In this document: positions 8,800-17,892 of the stretch, one piece after another
How the letters are laid out: every line of letters begins with the position of its first letter
How positions within the stretch are numbered: the stretch's first letter is position 1
Source of the DNA: CAVUCE01 sp963739985
GTDB taxonomy: Bacteria; Bacteroidota; Ignavibacteria; Ignavibacteriales; Ignavibacteriaceae
Assembly: GCA_963739985.1 (NCBI GenBank)
Contig: CAVUCE010000005.1
Span: forward strand, 310,001 to 374,000
Reading direction: 5' to 3'
Length of the DNA: 64,000 bases
The notes under the pieces: generated by a model
The model's database searches: none
Told to the model about the DNA's origin: nothing
The model's input: only the letters and a program-made list of their open reading frames with translations
Translations under genes and position numbers: made by a program

Positions 8800-10104
8800 T
8801 TAATCGCTTGCCAATCTAATCCCCATAAATTGCCAGCGTGAGTGTGGATAAAAAAAGTTACGATATGTATTTCTAATGTGAGACTTTGAGGTGGCGCATG
8901 AACCGCCTCTCAGAACTATTTGTGATGACATAAATTTTCCGTTGTATTCTCCTAAAGCTCCCGGTAAAGGTTTATAACCCGGATATGGAGAATAAGAACT
9001 TTTTGTCCATTCCCAAACATCTCCATACATTTGATGAATTTTATTTTCATCGTTTTCATTTTGTAATGGAGAAGGATGGAAGAATCCATTTTCAACAAAA
9101 TTGCCTTTTATTTTAATATTTTCAGATGCGATTTCCCATTCCTCTTCAGAAGGCAAACGCGCTTCAGACCAACGGGCAAACGCATCAGCTTCAAATAAAC
9201 TTACATGTGTTACCGGTTCGTCTGGATTTACTTTTTGAAACCCGGTTAGCTTAAAATTCCACCATTCGTTCTCGACTTTCTCCCAATATAACGGTGCTTT
9301 CCAATTTTCCTTTTCAACAGTGGCAAATCCATCGGAAAGCCAAAGTTCAGGTTTTTTATAACCTTCAGATTCAATAAACTCAATATATTCACCATTTGTA
9401 ACTAAGCGAGAAGCTAATTTAAACGAGTTTAGGAAATGCTTATGCTTTGGTGTTTCATTATCATAAAAAAAGTTTTCTCCCACATAACCTATATCATATA
9501 ATCCTTCCGGAAATTCAATCCAATTTTGCTTTGGAATAATACTTTCAAAATTTGGTTTGGATTTTATATAAACCGGGTTTAAGGGATTGATAGAAAAAAC
9601 ATGTTTAATATCCGTAACCAACAGTTCCTGATGTTGTTGTTCGTGATTAATCCCAATCTCTATAATTGGACCAAACTTAAAAAAATCATCTCCCTTACAA
9701 TTTTCGATAAACTCTAAAACATGTTGATCAACATAATTACGATATGCATATATTTCTTTTACTGTAGGTCGGGACAACAGCCCTCGCATTGCTCTTGTAT
9801 AACGCTCGCCAATTTGTACATAATAAGAGTTAAACAAATAATTATATAAAGGATTGATGGATTTATAGTTTATATTTACATTCTTCAATACGAATGCTTC
9901 AAAAAACCAACTTGTATGAGCAAGATGCCATTTTGTTGGACTAACATCCGGCATAGATTGAATAACAAAATCTTCTGTTTGAAGAGGTTCACATAATTTA
10001 AGCGTAAAATCCCGAACGGATTTATATCTAGAAGCTAAATCCTTTTTATTAGATACTTTAAATGGAAGCTCGGATAATTGAGTATCATTGGGCTGTTCGT
10101 TCAT
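8800..10104 (-). CDS. egtB: Ergothioneine biosynthesis protein EgtB (hercynine oxygenase)
   Basis: 434 residues. The N-terminal DinB-like half carries the predicted iron ligands: a His in 'KWHLAHTSWFFE' and the pair in 'NHEQQHQELL'. The C-terminal half is a formylglycine-generating-enzyme-like domain with 'GDVWEWTKSSYSPYPG', 'VLRGGSC' and the ending 'YRNFFYPHSRWQFMGIRLA', typical of EgtB. The enzyme is a non-haem iron oxygenase that joins oxidised sulfur from cysteine or gamma-glutamylcysteine to hercynine. First gene of the minus-strand egtB-egtD pair; the 259-bp upstream gap to the divergent gene at 10364 should hold its promoter. Confidence 0.93.
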   Translation of the reverse strand: MNEQPNDTQLSELPFKVSNKKDLASRYKSVRDFTLKLCEPLQTEDFVIQSMPDVSPTKWHLAHTSWFFEAFVLKNVNINYKSINPLYNYLFNSYYVQIGERYTRAMRGLLSRPTVKEIYAYRNYVDQHVLEFIENCKGDDFFKFGPIIEIGINHEQQHQELLVTDIKHVFSINPLNPVYIKSKPNFESIIPKQNWIEFPEGLYDIGYVGENFFYDNETPKHKHFLNSFKLASRLVTNGEYIEFIESEGYKKPELWLSDGFATVEKENWKAPLYWEKVENEWWNFKLTGFQKVNPDEPVTHVSLFEADAFARWSEARLPSEEEWEIASENIKIKGNFVENGFFHPSPLQNENDENKIHQMYGDVWEWTKSSYSPYPGYKPLPGALGEYNGKFMSSQIVLRGGSCATSKSHIRNTYRNFFYPHSRWQFMGIRLASD

Positions 10105-10363
10105 CGCGAAACCTCATATTAATATTAATTTAGTTACAAAAGCTTAAGGGATTTGGTTTAAAGGTTAAACAAATTGTACATATAATTCAAATATTATAAA
10201 AGTCATAATTTTCTAATGTAGGCTAAATTACACTATATGATCTAAAACAATTACATTTAATCTCATGTTTTGTTTATTATAAGAAAATAATGTACAAAAT
10301 TACTTTTTTATCGGCGTATGAAGGAAGATATAAAAATCAATATTCAAAAATTAAGGAGATTTT

Positions 10364-10858
10364 ATGAAAAGGAGTTTCTTCGTGATAATGCTTCTGGTAG
10401 TTTTAGCCGGAAGTAATATTCATGCGCAATCACCATTAGGAAAAAAATTAGGTTTTGGTGTCGTCTTGGGCGAACCAACAGGATTAACCGTTAAAATTAT
10501 GACCGTAACTAACAATGCTTTTGTTGCCGATTTAGGCAACTCTTATTTCGGAAGTCCAAGGTTAAACGTTGATTATCTATGGTTTTTCGATGCGTTTAAT
10601 TCTAACCAATTTACTTTATATGCCGGCCCAGGCGCCAGTTTAGGATTTGGCGAAGGAAATGGTTTCTGGTACAAAAACAAAGAAGGATATTATTATCGTC
10701 AGGGAACAGGACTTGGAGTACGCGGTGTTATAGGTGTTAATTTTGTTCCACAAAGATCACAATTTGAAATTTTTGGAGAACTCGGTACATTAATCGGATT
10801 GTCACCAAGCTTTGGTTCATCATTCGATGCAGCAGTTGGTGTCCGGTTTTATCCATAA
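10364..10858 (+). CDS. Small secreted/outer-membrane protein, function unknown
   Basis: 164 residues with a clear Sec signal peptide (MKRSFFVIMLLVVLAGSNIHAQ, cleavage likely after AQ). The mature part is rich in Gly and aromatic residues in alternating pattern ('KLGFGVVLGEPTGLTVKIM', 'LYAGPGASLGFGEG', 'GVRGVIGVNFVP') and ends 'AAVGVRFYP', a terminal aromatic typical of small outer-membrane beta-barrels. No enzymatic motif is seen. A strong AAGGAG ribosome-binding site precedes the ATG. It stands alone between divergent egtB and convergent prolyl oligopeptidase, with a hairpin terminator after it. Confidence 0.6.
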   Translation: MKRSFFVIMLLVVLAGSNIHAQSPLGKKLGFGVVLGEPTGLTVKIMTVTNNAFVADLGNSYFGSPRLNVDYLWFFDAFNSNQFTLYAGPGASLGFGEGNGFWYKNKEGYYYRQGTGLGVRGVIGVNFVPQRSQFEIFGELGTLIGLSPSFGSSFDAAVGVRFYP

Positions 10859-10877
10859 TTATTTATATCATTCTAAT

Positions 10878-10922
10878 AAGCGAAGCAATGAAGAACCTAA
10901 TTTTAGATTCTTCACTTCGCTT
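10878..10922. terminator. Hairpin terminator after the small secreted protein gene
   Basis: Left arm AAGCGAAG..TGAAGAA (10878-10895) pairs with right arm TTCTTCACTTCGCTT (10908-10922), with a small internal bulge and a 12-nt loop, followed by TTAAAT. It lies 19 bp after the upstream stop codon and before the convergent prolyl oligopeptidase gene, so it can serve both. Confidence 0.6.
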
Positions 10923-10951
10923 TAAATAATAGTTACTATCTTTAATTGTTC

Positions 10952-13078
10952 TTATTTATAAATCGGGTTTACATTTAAATTTTTAAAGATAAATGAATAA
11001 ACATCTGCCTGTTCCTCAATTATCTTTGATGTTGGCTTTCCTGCTCCATGACCTGCTTTAGTTTCAATTCTTATTAAAACGGGATTCTTCCCTTTATATT
11101 TTTCCTGCATTGTGGCTATATATTTGAAAGAATGCGCCGGAACTACCCTGTCATCATGATCAGCAGTTGTTACCAAAATTGCCGGATAATTTATTCCCGA
11201 ACGAATATTATGAATCGGAGAATAATTATAAAGATTTTGAAATTGTGTCGAATCATCACTTGAGCCGTATTCGTTTACCCAAGCCCAACCGATTGTAAAT
11301 TTCTGAAATCTTAACATATCCATTACTCCAACTGCAGGCAAAGCAACACCAAATAAATCAGGGCGCTGATTTGTAACTGCCCCGATTAACAAACCACCGT
11401 TTGATCCGCCGGAAACTGCTAGTTTTTTGGGGGAAGTATATTTCTCGTTAATTAAATATTCTGCTGCTGAAATAAAATCATCGAATACATTTTGTTTATT
11501 AGAAAGCATTCCGGCTTTATGCCACGACTCACCATATTCACCTCCGCCTCTAATATTTGGCAAAGCAAAAACACCGCCGTTTTCTAATAAAATTAATCTA
11601 GAAACACTAAAATATGGAGTCATACTTATATTAAAGCCCCCGTATGCATATAGCAAAGTCGGATTATTTCCATCTAGTTCAAGGCCTTTTTTATAAACTA
11701 AGAACATAGGAACTTTTGTCCCGTCTTTACTCGTATAAAAAACTTGTTTTGTAGTATAATTGCTAATATCAAAATTCAATTCAGGCTTATGAAATATAGT
11801 TGATTCGCCTGTCTCGACATTAAGTTTATAAATAGTTTCGGGAAATGTAAAAGATGTAAAAGAATAAAATGCAGTTGTTAGATTTCTTTTGCCGCTAATA
11901 TTTTCAACAGAACCGATACCCGGTAAAGTGATTTCTTGTCTGTTATTACCTTCAAGATTATAACTAAAAATATGACTGCTTGCATCTTTCATGTAAAGAG
12001 CAATAAGTTTTTGTCCAAGAACTCTTACAGTTTGTAAAACATCCTTTTTCTCCGGTAAAATAATTTTCCAATTTTTCTCGGCAGGATTTTCGGGATCAAC
12101 AAGCACTAACTTATAATTTGGCGCATTTTTATCCGTTTGAATTAAAAGTTTGTTATCAACATTATCAATAACCGAATAATTATTATCAAAATTATTAACA
12201 ACACTAATAAAAGGAGAATTTGAGTGGAGCATATCTTTTACATAAAGTGCATTATTGCTAGTCCCTTTAGAAGCATAAATAATTAAAAACCTCTCGTCCT
12301 CTGTTGTCTGAGCAGAAAATGTTATTTGTGGTTCAGATGTATTTTCAAAAATTAAGCTATCTTTGGACTGTGGCGTTCCCACCTTGTGATAATAAATTTT
12401 ATGATATTCATTCTTATTAGTTAATTCCTCACCTTTTGTAGGAGCAGGATACCTGCTATAAAAGAAACCATCATTAAACCAGGCAATTCCGGAAAATTTA
12501 ACCCATTTCAAATCATCGTTTAATTTTTCTTTATTCGAAACTTTCATTATGTGAATCTCATTCCAATCAGAACCGCCCGAAGCAGTACCATAAGCAAAAT
12601 ACTTTCCGTCATTTGAAACATCATAAATCGTGAGAGAAACAGTTCCGTCTTTTGATAACTTATTAGGGTCTAAAAATACTTCAGGTTCGGCATTCAAATC
12701 TTTTTGAGCATAAAGAATATCTTGGTTCTGTAATCCATCGTTCTTAAAGAAGAAATAATTATTTCCGCCTTTAAACGGAACAGAATATTTGGGATAATTC
12801 CAAAGTTGCTCAATTCTCTTTGCAATTTTTTCTCTGTACGTGATCCTCTTCAAATAATCAAAAGTAATTTTGTTTTCTTCTTTTACCCAATTTTTAACTG
12901 CTGAAGATGTATCGTTTTCCAGCCATCTGTAAGGATCATTTACAATTGTTCCGAAATAGTTATCCTTAACATCTACTTTTTGAGTTTTGGGATAATGAAG
13001 TTTAGTTTGTGCATCCATAGTTTGTCCAAATAGATATAGAAATAAAATGATAGAAATATTTGTGATCTTGAATCGCAT
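10952..13078 (-). CDS. Prolyl oligopeptidase (S9A family), exported
   Basis: 708 residues including a signal peptide (hydrophobic 'ISIILFLYLFGQTMDAQ'), then the seven-bladed propeller region (about 80-430) and the C-terminal alpha/beta-hydrolase domain. Catalytic Ser is in 'VSGGSNGGLLIGA', Asp in 'TTADHDDRVVP' and His in 'KAGHGAGKP', in the order expected for S9A. N-terminal 'YPKTQKVDVKDNYFGTIVNDPYRWLEND' is typical. It cleaves after proline in short peptides; here probably in the periplasm. Monocistronic on the minus strand, with a 306-bp gap upstream shared with the divergent OsmC gene. Confidence 0.92.
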   Translation of the reverse strand: MRFKITNISIILFLYLFGQTMDAQTKLHYPKTQKVDVKDNYFGTIVNDPYRWLENDTSSAVKNWVKEENKITFDYLKRITYREKIAKRIEQLWNYPKYSVPFKGGNNYFFFKNDGLQNQDILYAQKDLNAEPEVFLDPNKLSKDGTVSLTIYDVSNDGKYFAYGTASGGSDWNEIHIMKVSNKEKLNDDLKWVKFSGIAWFNDGFFYSRYPAPTKGEELTNKNEYHKIYYHKVGTPQSKDSLIFENTSEPQITFSAQTTEDERFLIIYASKGTSNNALYVKDMLHSNSPFISVVNNFDNNYSVIDNVDNKLLIQTDKNAPNYKLVLVDPENPAEKNWKIILPEKKDVLQTVRVLGQKLIALYMKDASSHIFSYNLEGNNRQEITLPGIGSVENISGKRNLTTAFYSFTSFTFPETIYKLNVETGESTIFHKPELNFDISNYTTKQVFYTSKDGTKVPMFLVYKKGLELDGNNPTLLYAYGGFNISMTPYFSVSRLILLENGGVFALPNIRGGGEYGESWHKAGMLSNKQNVFDDFISAAEYLINEKYTSPKKLAVSGGSNGGLLIGAVTNQRPDLFGVALPAVGVMDMLRFQKFTIGWAWVNEYGSSDDSTQFQNLYNYSPIHNIRSGINYPAILVTTADHDDRVVPAHSFKYIATMQEKYKGKNPVLIRIETKAGHGAGKPTSKIIEEQADVYSFIFKNLNVNPIYK

Positions 13079-13384
13079 ATTTTTAATCCGATTACTTAAA
13101 CAATAAATTTTAATTGACTCAATATAAAATTAGATTATCTTTTTGTAAATAAATTAAATCCAGATTTTCCATTATGAAAATCTGCCCTTCGGCAAAAAAT
13201 TCATTTCTAATGGATTTTTGGGGTCAAAGAATATTGTGTAACTAGTTCACATATCAAAAATTACAAATTATTTACATTGGTAAAATGTGTTTTATATTAA
13301 AATGATATGAAATAAGTATTTATAATTCTTAAATTTGTAACTATGTTCAAAAAAGTAAAGTAAATAAATTGAAAGGAGATCGTT
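13079..13384. other. Intergenic region between divergent prolyl oligopeptidase and OsmC genes
   Basis: 306 bp with no plausible gene. It should contain both divergent promoters, which I cannot place with confidence. The one structured element is an inverted repeat at 13161-13184 (arms CAGATTTTC / GAAAATCTG, 6-nt loop) followed by a C-rich stretch. The OsmC ribosome-binding site GAAAGGAGAT lies directly before 13385. Confidence 0.5.
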
Positions 13385-13816
13385 ATGCCGGTAAGAAAAG
13401 CAAATGCTGAATGGCGCGGAGATTTAAAAAGTGGTAGCGGTAATATTAGTACAGAGGCGGGTGCGTTGAATAATGTTGCATATAATTTCGTTTCCAGATT
13501 TGAAAGTGGTGATGAAACAAACCCGGAAGAATTACTTGGTGCGGCTCATGCCGCTTGTTTTTCAATGGCTCTTGCCAATGGATTAGCGACCGCTGGCTTT
13601 AAAGTTAATTCTGTAAAAACTGAAGATAAAGTTCACATAGTAAAACTAGAAAGCGGTTTCACAATAACTAAAATTGAGGTAAATACTGTTGCCGATATTG
13701 AAGGTATTGACGATGCTGCATTTCAGGAACAAGCAGAAAATGCAAAAAAAGGTTGCCCGGTTTCAAAAGCATTAGCCGGAGCTGAAATAGTTCTTACAGC
13801 TTCTTTGAAGAAATAA
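13385..13816 (+). CDS. OsmC family peroxiredoxin
   Basis: 143 residues, the usual OsmC length. The two reactive cysteines are C58 in 'GAAHAACFSMAL' and C124 in 'AKKGCPVSKAL', the OsmC-type (rather than Ohr-type) spacing and surroundings. Such proteins are thiol-dependent peroxidases that reduce organic hydroperoxides in the cytoplasm and are usually induced by osmotic or oxidative stress. A very good GAAAGGAG ribosome-binding site precedes the ATG. Single-gene unit closed by the hairpin at 13832-13853. Confidence 0.92.
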   Translation: MPVRKANAEWRGDLKSGSGNISTEAGALNNVAYNFVSRFESGDETNPEELLGAAHAACFSMALANGLATAGFKVNSVKTEDKVHIVKLESGFTITKIEVNTVADIEGIDDAAFQEQAENAKKGCPVSKALAGAEIVLTASLKK

Positions 13817-13831
13817 GTAATATTTAATGAA

Positions 13832-13853
13832 AGGCTGCTAATTTTAGCAGCCT
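13832..13853. terminator. Hairpin terminator after the OsmC gene
   Basis: Perfect 10-bp stem (AGGCTGCTAA with its complement) and a 2-nt loop, 16 bp after the OsmC stop and 10 bp before the end of the convergent 69-aa gene. The symmetrical stem suits termination in both directions. Confidence 0.7.
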
Positions 13854-13862
13854 ACTTATTAA

Positions 13863-14072
13863 CTAGAAATAAAAATCTCTAACTTCTACTTCTGTGGCTT
13901 CAGGATCATAAGCGTGTAAATAATTTATAAATTCTTTAGCATAAACTTTTTCTTTTTCCGCTTTATAACCTTCCACAATCTCTTCCAATTTTTGATGATC
14001 AAGTTTGCTGCTTACGTAATGTTTTTCTTCGTGATCGTCAAACAGTCTGTAAATAACCGAGCATTTATCCAT
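13863..14072 (-). CDS. Small hypothetical protein downstream of acyl-CoA dehydrogenase
   Basis: 69 residues, charged and soluble, no signal peptide or membrane segment; starts MDKCSVIYRLFDDHEEKHYV and ends 'EVEVRDFYF'. A good AAGGGGA ribosome-binding sequence precedes the ATG, and the gene lies 16 bp after the acyl-CoA dehydrogenase stop in the same direction, so it is probably the last gene of the etfB-etfA-acd transcript. I do not recognise a family. Gene status is supported by the ribosome-binding site, operon position and the terminator after it. Confidence 0.6.
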   Translation of the reverse strand: MDKCSVIYRLFDDHEEKHYVSSKLDHQKLEEIVEGYKAEKEKVYAKEFINYLHAYDPEATEVEVRDFYF

Positions 14073-14088
14073 GGTGATTCCCCTTATT

Positions 14089-15810
14089 TTAGATTAAAAT
14101 TGTATCAGCATGCAAAATATCAGAATATAATTCAGATTTTATAGCTTCAGCATTTTTCCTTGCTTTAGAAAGAGCATCAATTATATATCTTCTTGCGGTA
14201 AAAACTTTGCGCTGATTTTCCCCTGCTTCAATCAATAATAAATAACCTACATAAATGTAAGTGTAAAGTTCAACTAAATCTTTTGCAACTACATCTTGAA
14301 AATTTGAGTCCTTTTTGTCCTTAACGTATTTCAGGCATTCATAAAAAAGTGTTTTAATTTCTCTTAAGTTTTCTAATAAACGAGTTAAACTTCCTTTATA
14401 TTCCTTTTTGTCACAGTCGTTAAAGAAATCTGCCAAAACATCATTAATGACACCTCCGGTTGCCGCCACAATTTGCATTTGTGAAGTGCCTTCATATATG
14501 TTTGTTATTCGTGCGTCTCTTGCTAATCGCTCAACCATAAATTCCTTCATATAACCGGTGCCGCCATGAATTTGTAAGGAATCATAAGTGATTTTATTTG
14601 CGGCTTCGCTTAGAGTATACTTTGCAATTGGAGTTAATAAATTTACAATCTTTGTCGCTTCTTTTAGTTGATTATTGGCTTCTACAAATGATTGTTTCTT
14701 TATTTTTAATTGTTCAACTAAATCATCAAATTTTTCTTTTTTATCAAGCCAAGTTGAAGTTGCATAAAACAAGGTACGATTTGCTTCCAGAGTAACACGC
14801 ATATCAATTAACATGTTTGAAATTACGGGAAGATTGTAGATAGGCTTGCCAAATTGTTCTCTTGCTTTTGCATATTTTAATGCTTCTTCATACGCTTGTT
14901 GGGAGATGCCTAAAGACTGTGCGCCAATTCCTACACGCGCTCTGTTCATCAAGAACAAAACATATTTTAATAAACCAAATCGCCTGGTTCCGATTAGCTG
15001 CGCCGGAGTGTCATTAAATTGAAGCTCACATGTAGGCGAACCATGAATACCTAGCTTGTGTTCAATTCTTCTAACAATAACAGTTTCATCTCCGTAGCAT
15101 GCAAACATACTTAATCCGCGCGCATCCCTTGTACCTGCTTCCGATCTAGCTAATACTAAAAGAACTTCTCCATTCCCATTAGTAATAAATCTTTTTACTC
15201 CGCGTAAAAACCAATTGCCTTTTTCATCTTGATAAGCATGGAGTTTTACTGCTTGCAGATCCGATCCGGCATCGGGCTCGGTTAAAGCCATTGCACCGGT
15301 ATATTCCCCGGAAGCAAATTTAGGGAGATATTCTTCTTTTTGAAGATCATTACCGAATTGCGAAATAGTTTTACCAATATCTTGCAATCCGAAAATATTC
15401 ATTAAAGATGCTTCGGCACGTGAGATTATCTCTACAGCCATCATGTAAATAGAGGTTGGGAAATTTAACCCACCGTATTCCCGCGGAAGGATCATTCCCA
15501 TCAACTCAGCTTTAGAAAGCATTTCTATAGCTTCTTTAGTCCCCTTTGCATAAGTTACTTTTCCGTCTTTGTGAATTGCTCCTTCTTCATCTATTTGTGA
15601 AGCTCTTGGAGCTATAAAACTTGCTGCAATATCACCAACAACTTCTAAAACTTTTCTATAATTATTTCTTGCATCTTCATAGTTTATCGGCGCGTAATTA
15701 AATTTTTCGGCCTGGTGATAGTTATCTTCCGTAAGCTCAACAACTTGTTTTAGATCTAAATTTTCAAAATGGTAAAGAAGGTCTTCATTATCCGTAAAAT
15801 AATTAGCCAT
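14089..15810 (-). CDS. Acyl-CoA dehydrogenase family protein
   Basis: 573 residues, longer than the classical ~385 because of a C-terminal helical extension (about 440-573) also seen in VLCAD-like bacterial enzymes. Family blocks include 'GGLNFPTSIYMMAVEIISRAEASLMNIFGLQDIG', 'GAMALTEPDAGSDLQAVK', 'RFITNG' and 'DSLQIHGGTGYMKEFMVERLARDARITNIYEGTSQMQ'. The Glu in 'IYEGTS' is the likely catalytic base. It oxidises acyl-CoA thioesters with FAD and passes electrons to ETF, whose two subunits are encoded directly upstream (3-bp gap). Acyl-chain specificity cannot be read from sequence. Confidence 0.92.
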   Translation of the reverse strand: MANYFTDNEDLLYHFENLDLKQVVELTEDNYHQAEKFNYAPINYEDARNNYRKVLEVVGDIAASFIAPRASQIDEEGAIHKDGKVTYAKGTKEAIEMLSKAELMGMILPREYGGLNFPTSIYMMAVEIISRAEASLMNIFGLQDIGKTISQFGNDLQKEEYLPKFASGEYTGAMALTEPDAGSDLQAVKLHAYQDEKGNWFLRGVKRFITNGNGEVLLVLARSEAGTRDARGLSMFACYGDETVIVRRIEHKLGIHGSPTCELQFNDTPAQLIGTRRFGLLKYVLFLMNRARVGIGAQSLGISQQAYEEALKYAKAREQFGKPIYNLPVISNMLIDMRVTLEANRTLFYATSTWLDKKEKFDDLVEQLKIKKQSFVEANNQLKEATKIVNLLTPIAKYTLSEAANKITYDSLQIHGGTGYMKEFMVERLARDARITNIYEGTSQMQIVAATGGVINDVLADFFNDCDKKEYKGSLTRLLENLREIKTLFYECLKYVKDKKDSNFQDVVAKDLVELYTYIYVGYLLLIEAGENQRKVFTARRYIIDALSKARKNAEAIKSELYSDILHADTILI

Positions 15811-15813
15811 TAC

Positions 15814-16833
15814 TTATCTCAGTTTCTGTTTGAAAACGTTAATAAACATTGGAATGATTTGGGCGGCATCTCCTACAATTCCGTAATGAGCTACACTAAA
15901 TATCGGAGCTTCAGGATCAGTATTTATTGCAATAATTTTATTTGATTCCTGCATTCCTGCACGATGTTGAATAGCGCCCGAAATTCCGCAAGCGATATAT
16001 AATTTGGGTCGAACGGTTACTCCCGTTTGTCCGACTTGCCTTTCAGGTGGGACAAATCCGGCATCAACTGCTGCGCGCGAACCTGCAACATCTCCCCCAA
16101 TTGTGGCGGCTAGTTCATGAATTAATTTAAAATTATCTAATGTACCCATTCCATAACCACCGGCAACAATAATCGGGGCAGCTTTTAAATTCACTTTGTT
16201 TTCTTGCCGATGCTGCTCAATTATTTTTATGATTTTATCAAAATCCGATGGTGTATGAGGTATTTCTGTTATTTTGCCTGGAACAGGAATTGCGAGCGGC
16301 TCCATTTTCATTACACCTTCCCGGACAGTAGCCATTTGAGTTTCAATATCCGGAGAAATAATTGTTGCAATAATATTTCCGCCAAAAGCCGGACGTATTT
16401 GTAAAAGAAGGTCTTGATATTCCTTTTTTAGGTAAGTTACGCTTGAAATTTGCAGATCAGTACAATCTGCTGTTAGCCCGCTTTTTGTATGAGAAGCAAC
16501 TCTCGGCGCCAAATCTCTTCCGATTACGGTTGCGCCGAATAACATTATTCTAGGTTTATGAGTTTCAACAAGCTCATTTAATATTCGGCTATAAGGCATT
16601 GTTAAATAATCACGAAGATCATTATGATCGATAACGAAAGCTTCGGTAGCGCCAAATTTAAATGTTTCTTGAGCTATAAATTTTACATTACTTCCTATTA
16701 CGATAGATTTAAGGTTTCCGCTTAAACTATCAGCTAATTTTTTCCCTTTGGATAAAAGTTCAAAACTTACATCTGCGGCTTTACCGTTTCTTTGTTCTAT
16801 AAATACCCAGACGTCTCGATTAAAATTCCCCAT
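15814..16833 (-). CDS. etfA: Electron transfer flavoprotein subunit alpha
   Basis: 339 residues. The C-terminal FAD domain carries 'GDVAGSRAAVDAGFVPPERQVGQTGVTVRPKLYIACGISGAIQHRAGM' and 'IIAINTDPEAPIF', the diagnostic ETF-alpha segment. It forms a heterodimer with EtfB and shuttles electrons from the dehydrogenase encoded 3 bp downstream to an ETF-quinone oxidoreductase. The gap to etfB upstream is 5 bp, so the order etfB-etfA-acd is one operon. Confidence 0.95.
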   Translation of the reverse strand: MGNFNRDVWVFIEQRNGKAADVSFELLSKGKKLADSLSGNLKSIVIGSNVKFIAQETFKFGATEAFVIDHNDLRDYLTMPYSRILNELVETHKPRIMLFGATVIGRDLAPRVASHTKSGLTADCTDLQISSVTYLKKEYQDLLLQIRPAFGGNIIATIISPDIETQMATVREGVMKMEPLAIPVPGKITEIPHTPSDFDKIIKIIEQHRQENKVNLKAAPIIVAGGYGMGTLDNFKLIHELAATIGGDVAGSRAAVDAGFVPPERQVGQTGVTVRPKLYIACGISGAIQHRAGMQESNKIIAINTDPEAPIFSVAHYGIVGDAAQIIPMFINVFKQKLR

Positions 16834-16838
16834 TTTTA

Positions 16839-17729
16839 TTATCCTAGTATGTGGTCTTCCAATAATTTGTCTATTAAATGCTCTACACCGATTTTAGTCG
16901 GTTCAACTATCTCATGAAAACCGCCTGCAAGAACAACCGATTCAACCTTATGAACTTTTGTCGGTGATCCGTGAACGCCGCATCTATCCGGATCAAGTTT
17001 CAAATCATCCATTGTTAAAGTTCTGATGTAAAGATTTTTCGAAATATATTCTTCTTTTAGCTGGTCAATGTAAAGGAGTGAATTACCCTCGGCTAGTTTT
17101 TCTAATTCCAATAATGTTTTTGCATTTTTGTAAGCCATCAACCTTTTTGCTTTGAATGGTCTTGGAAAACATGCATCCTTAAGAACAGTAATTAACAATG
17201 GCAAAGTCGATTCTAATATTTCATATCCGCCGTCAATCTTTTTTTTAATTCTTACTTTTTTATCCGTTATTTCAAGGATTTCCTCTGTGTATGTAATTTG
17301 AGGTATGTTTAATTTTTCTGCTGTTTGCGGTCCAACTTGTGCAGTGTCTCCGTCAATTGCTTGTCTTCCTGCAAATATAAAATCATAGTTGCCGATTTTT
17401 TTTATTGCTTCTGCTAAAACGTAAGAGGTTGCAAGTGTATCGGCACCGGCAAATTTTCTATCGCTAATTAATACAGCTTCATCTGCGCCCATGTATAAAC
17501 ATTCTCTAAGTATATCAGAGGCTCTAGGAGGTCCCATTGTAATAACAGTAACTTTTCCGCCTTCAAGATCCTTTATTCTAAGAGCAAGTTCTAATGCAAC
17601 TTTATCTTCATGATTAAAAATGGCAGGTAATTTTGCACGATTCACTGTTCCGTCTTCCTTCATCACTTGACCGGAAATGTTGGAAGTATCCGGAACCTGT
17701 TTTACCATAACGATACTATTTTTCCCCAT
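16839..17729 (-). CDS. etfB: Electron transfer flavoprotein subunit beta
   Basis: 296 residues, slightly longer than the usual ~255 owing to a C-terminal extension. Family marks: 'VMVKQVPDTSNI' at the N-terminus, 'NHEDKVALELALRIKD', 'VTVITMGP', 'LATSYVLAEAIKKIG' and 'FAGRQAIDGDTAQVGPQTAEKL'. Together with EtfA it forms the soluble one-electron carrier for fatty-acid oxidation. First gene of the minus-strand operon; the 163-bp gap upstream separates it from the divergent DUF134 gene. Confidence 0.95.
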   Translation of the reverse strand: MGKNSIVMVKQVPDTSNISGQVMKEDGTVNRAKLPAIFNHEDKVALELALRIKDLEGGKVTVITMGPPRASDILRECLYMGADEAVLISDRKFAGADTLATSYVLAEAIKKIGNYDFIFAGRQAIDGDTAQVGPQTAEKLNIPQITYTEEILEITDKKVRIKKKIDGGYEILESTLPLLITVLKDACFPRPFKAKRLMAYKNAKTLLELEKLAEGNSLLYIDQLKEEYISKNLYIRTLTMDDLKLDPDRCGVHGSPTKVHKVESVVLAGGFHEIVEPTKIGVEHLIDKLLEDHILG

Positions 17730-17834
17730 ATTTCCCCTGAATTATGTTGATCCTAAATTACAAATTTCTTTATCCCATTTGCAATTAAAATATTTAAAAA
17801 AAGGAATTGATTTTATAAATTTTTTCTGAATGAA

Positions 17835-17861
17835 TTGACTCTGAATACAAAATAGTATAAT
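17835..17861 (+). promoter_or_regulatory. Putative sigma70-type promoter of the DUF134 operon
   Basis: TTGACT (17835-17840) and TATAAT (17856-17861) are separated by 15 bp, slightly short of the best spacing. The -10 box abuts the palindrome at 17861-17890 and the start codon is only 31 bp further, so the leader would be very short and the palindrome would cover the transcription start. Confidence 0.5.
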
Positions 17862-17890
17862 TTTATTATGAGCATATGCTCAAAATAAAA
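17861..17890. promoter_or_regulatory. 30-bp near-perfect palindromic operator candidate before the DUF134 gene
   Basis: The core TGAGCATATGCTCA is a perfect palindrome and symmetry extends through the A/T flanks to 30 bp with one mismatched pair. It starts at the last base of the putative -10 box and ends 2 bp before the ATG at 17893. That position suits a repressor site, most simply for autoregulation by the HTH protein encoded next. Confidence 0.6.
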
Positions 17891-17892
17891 TT

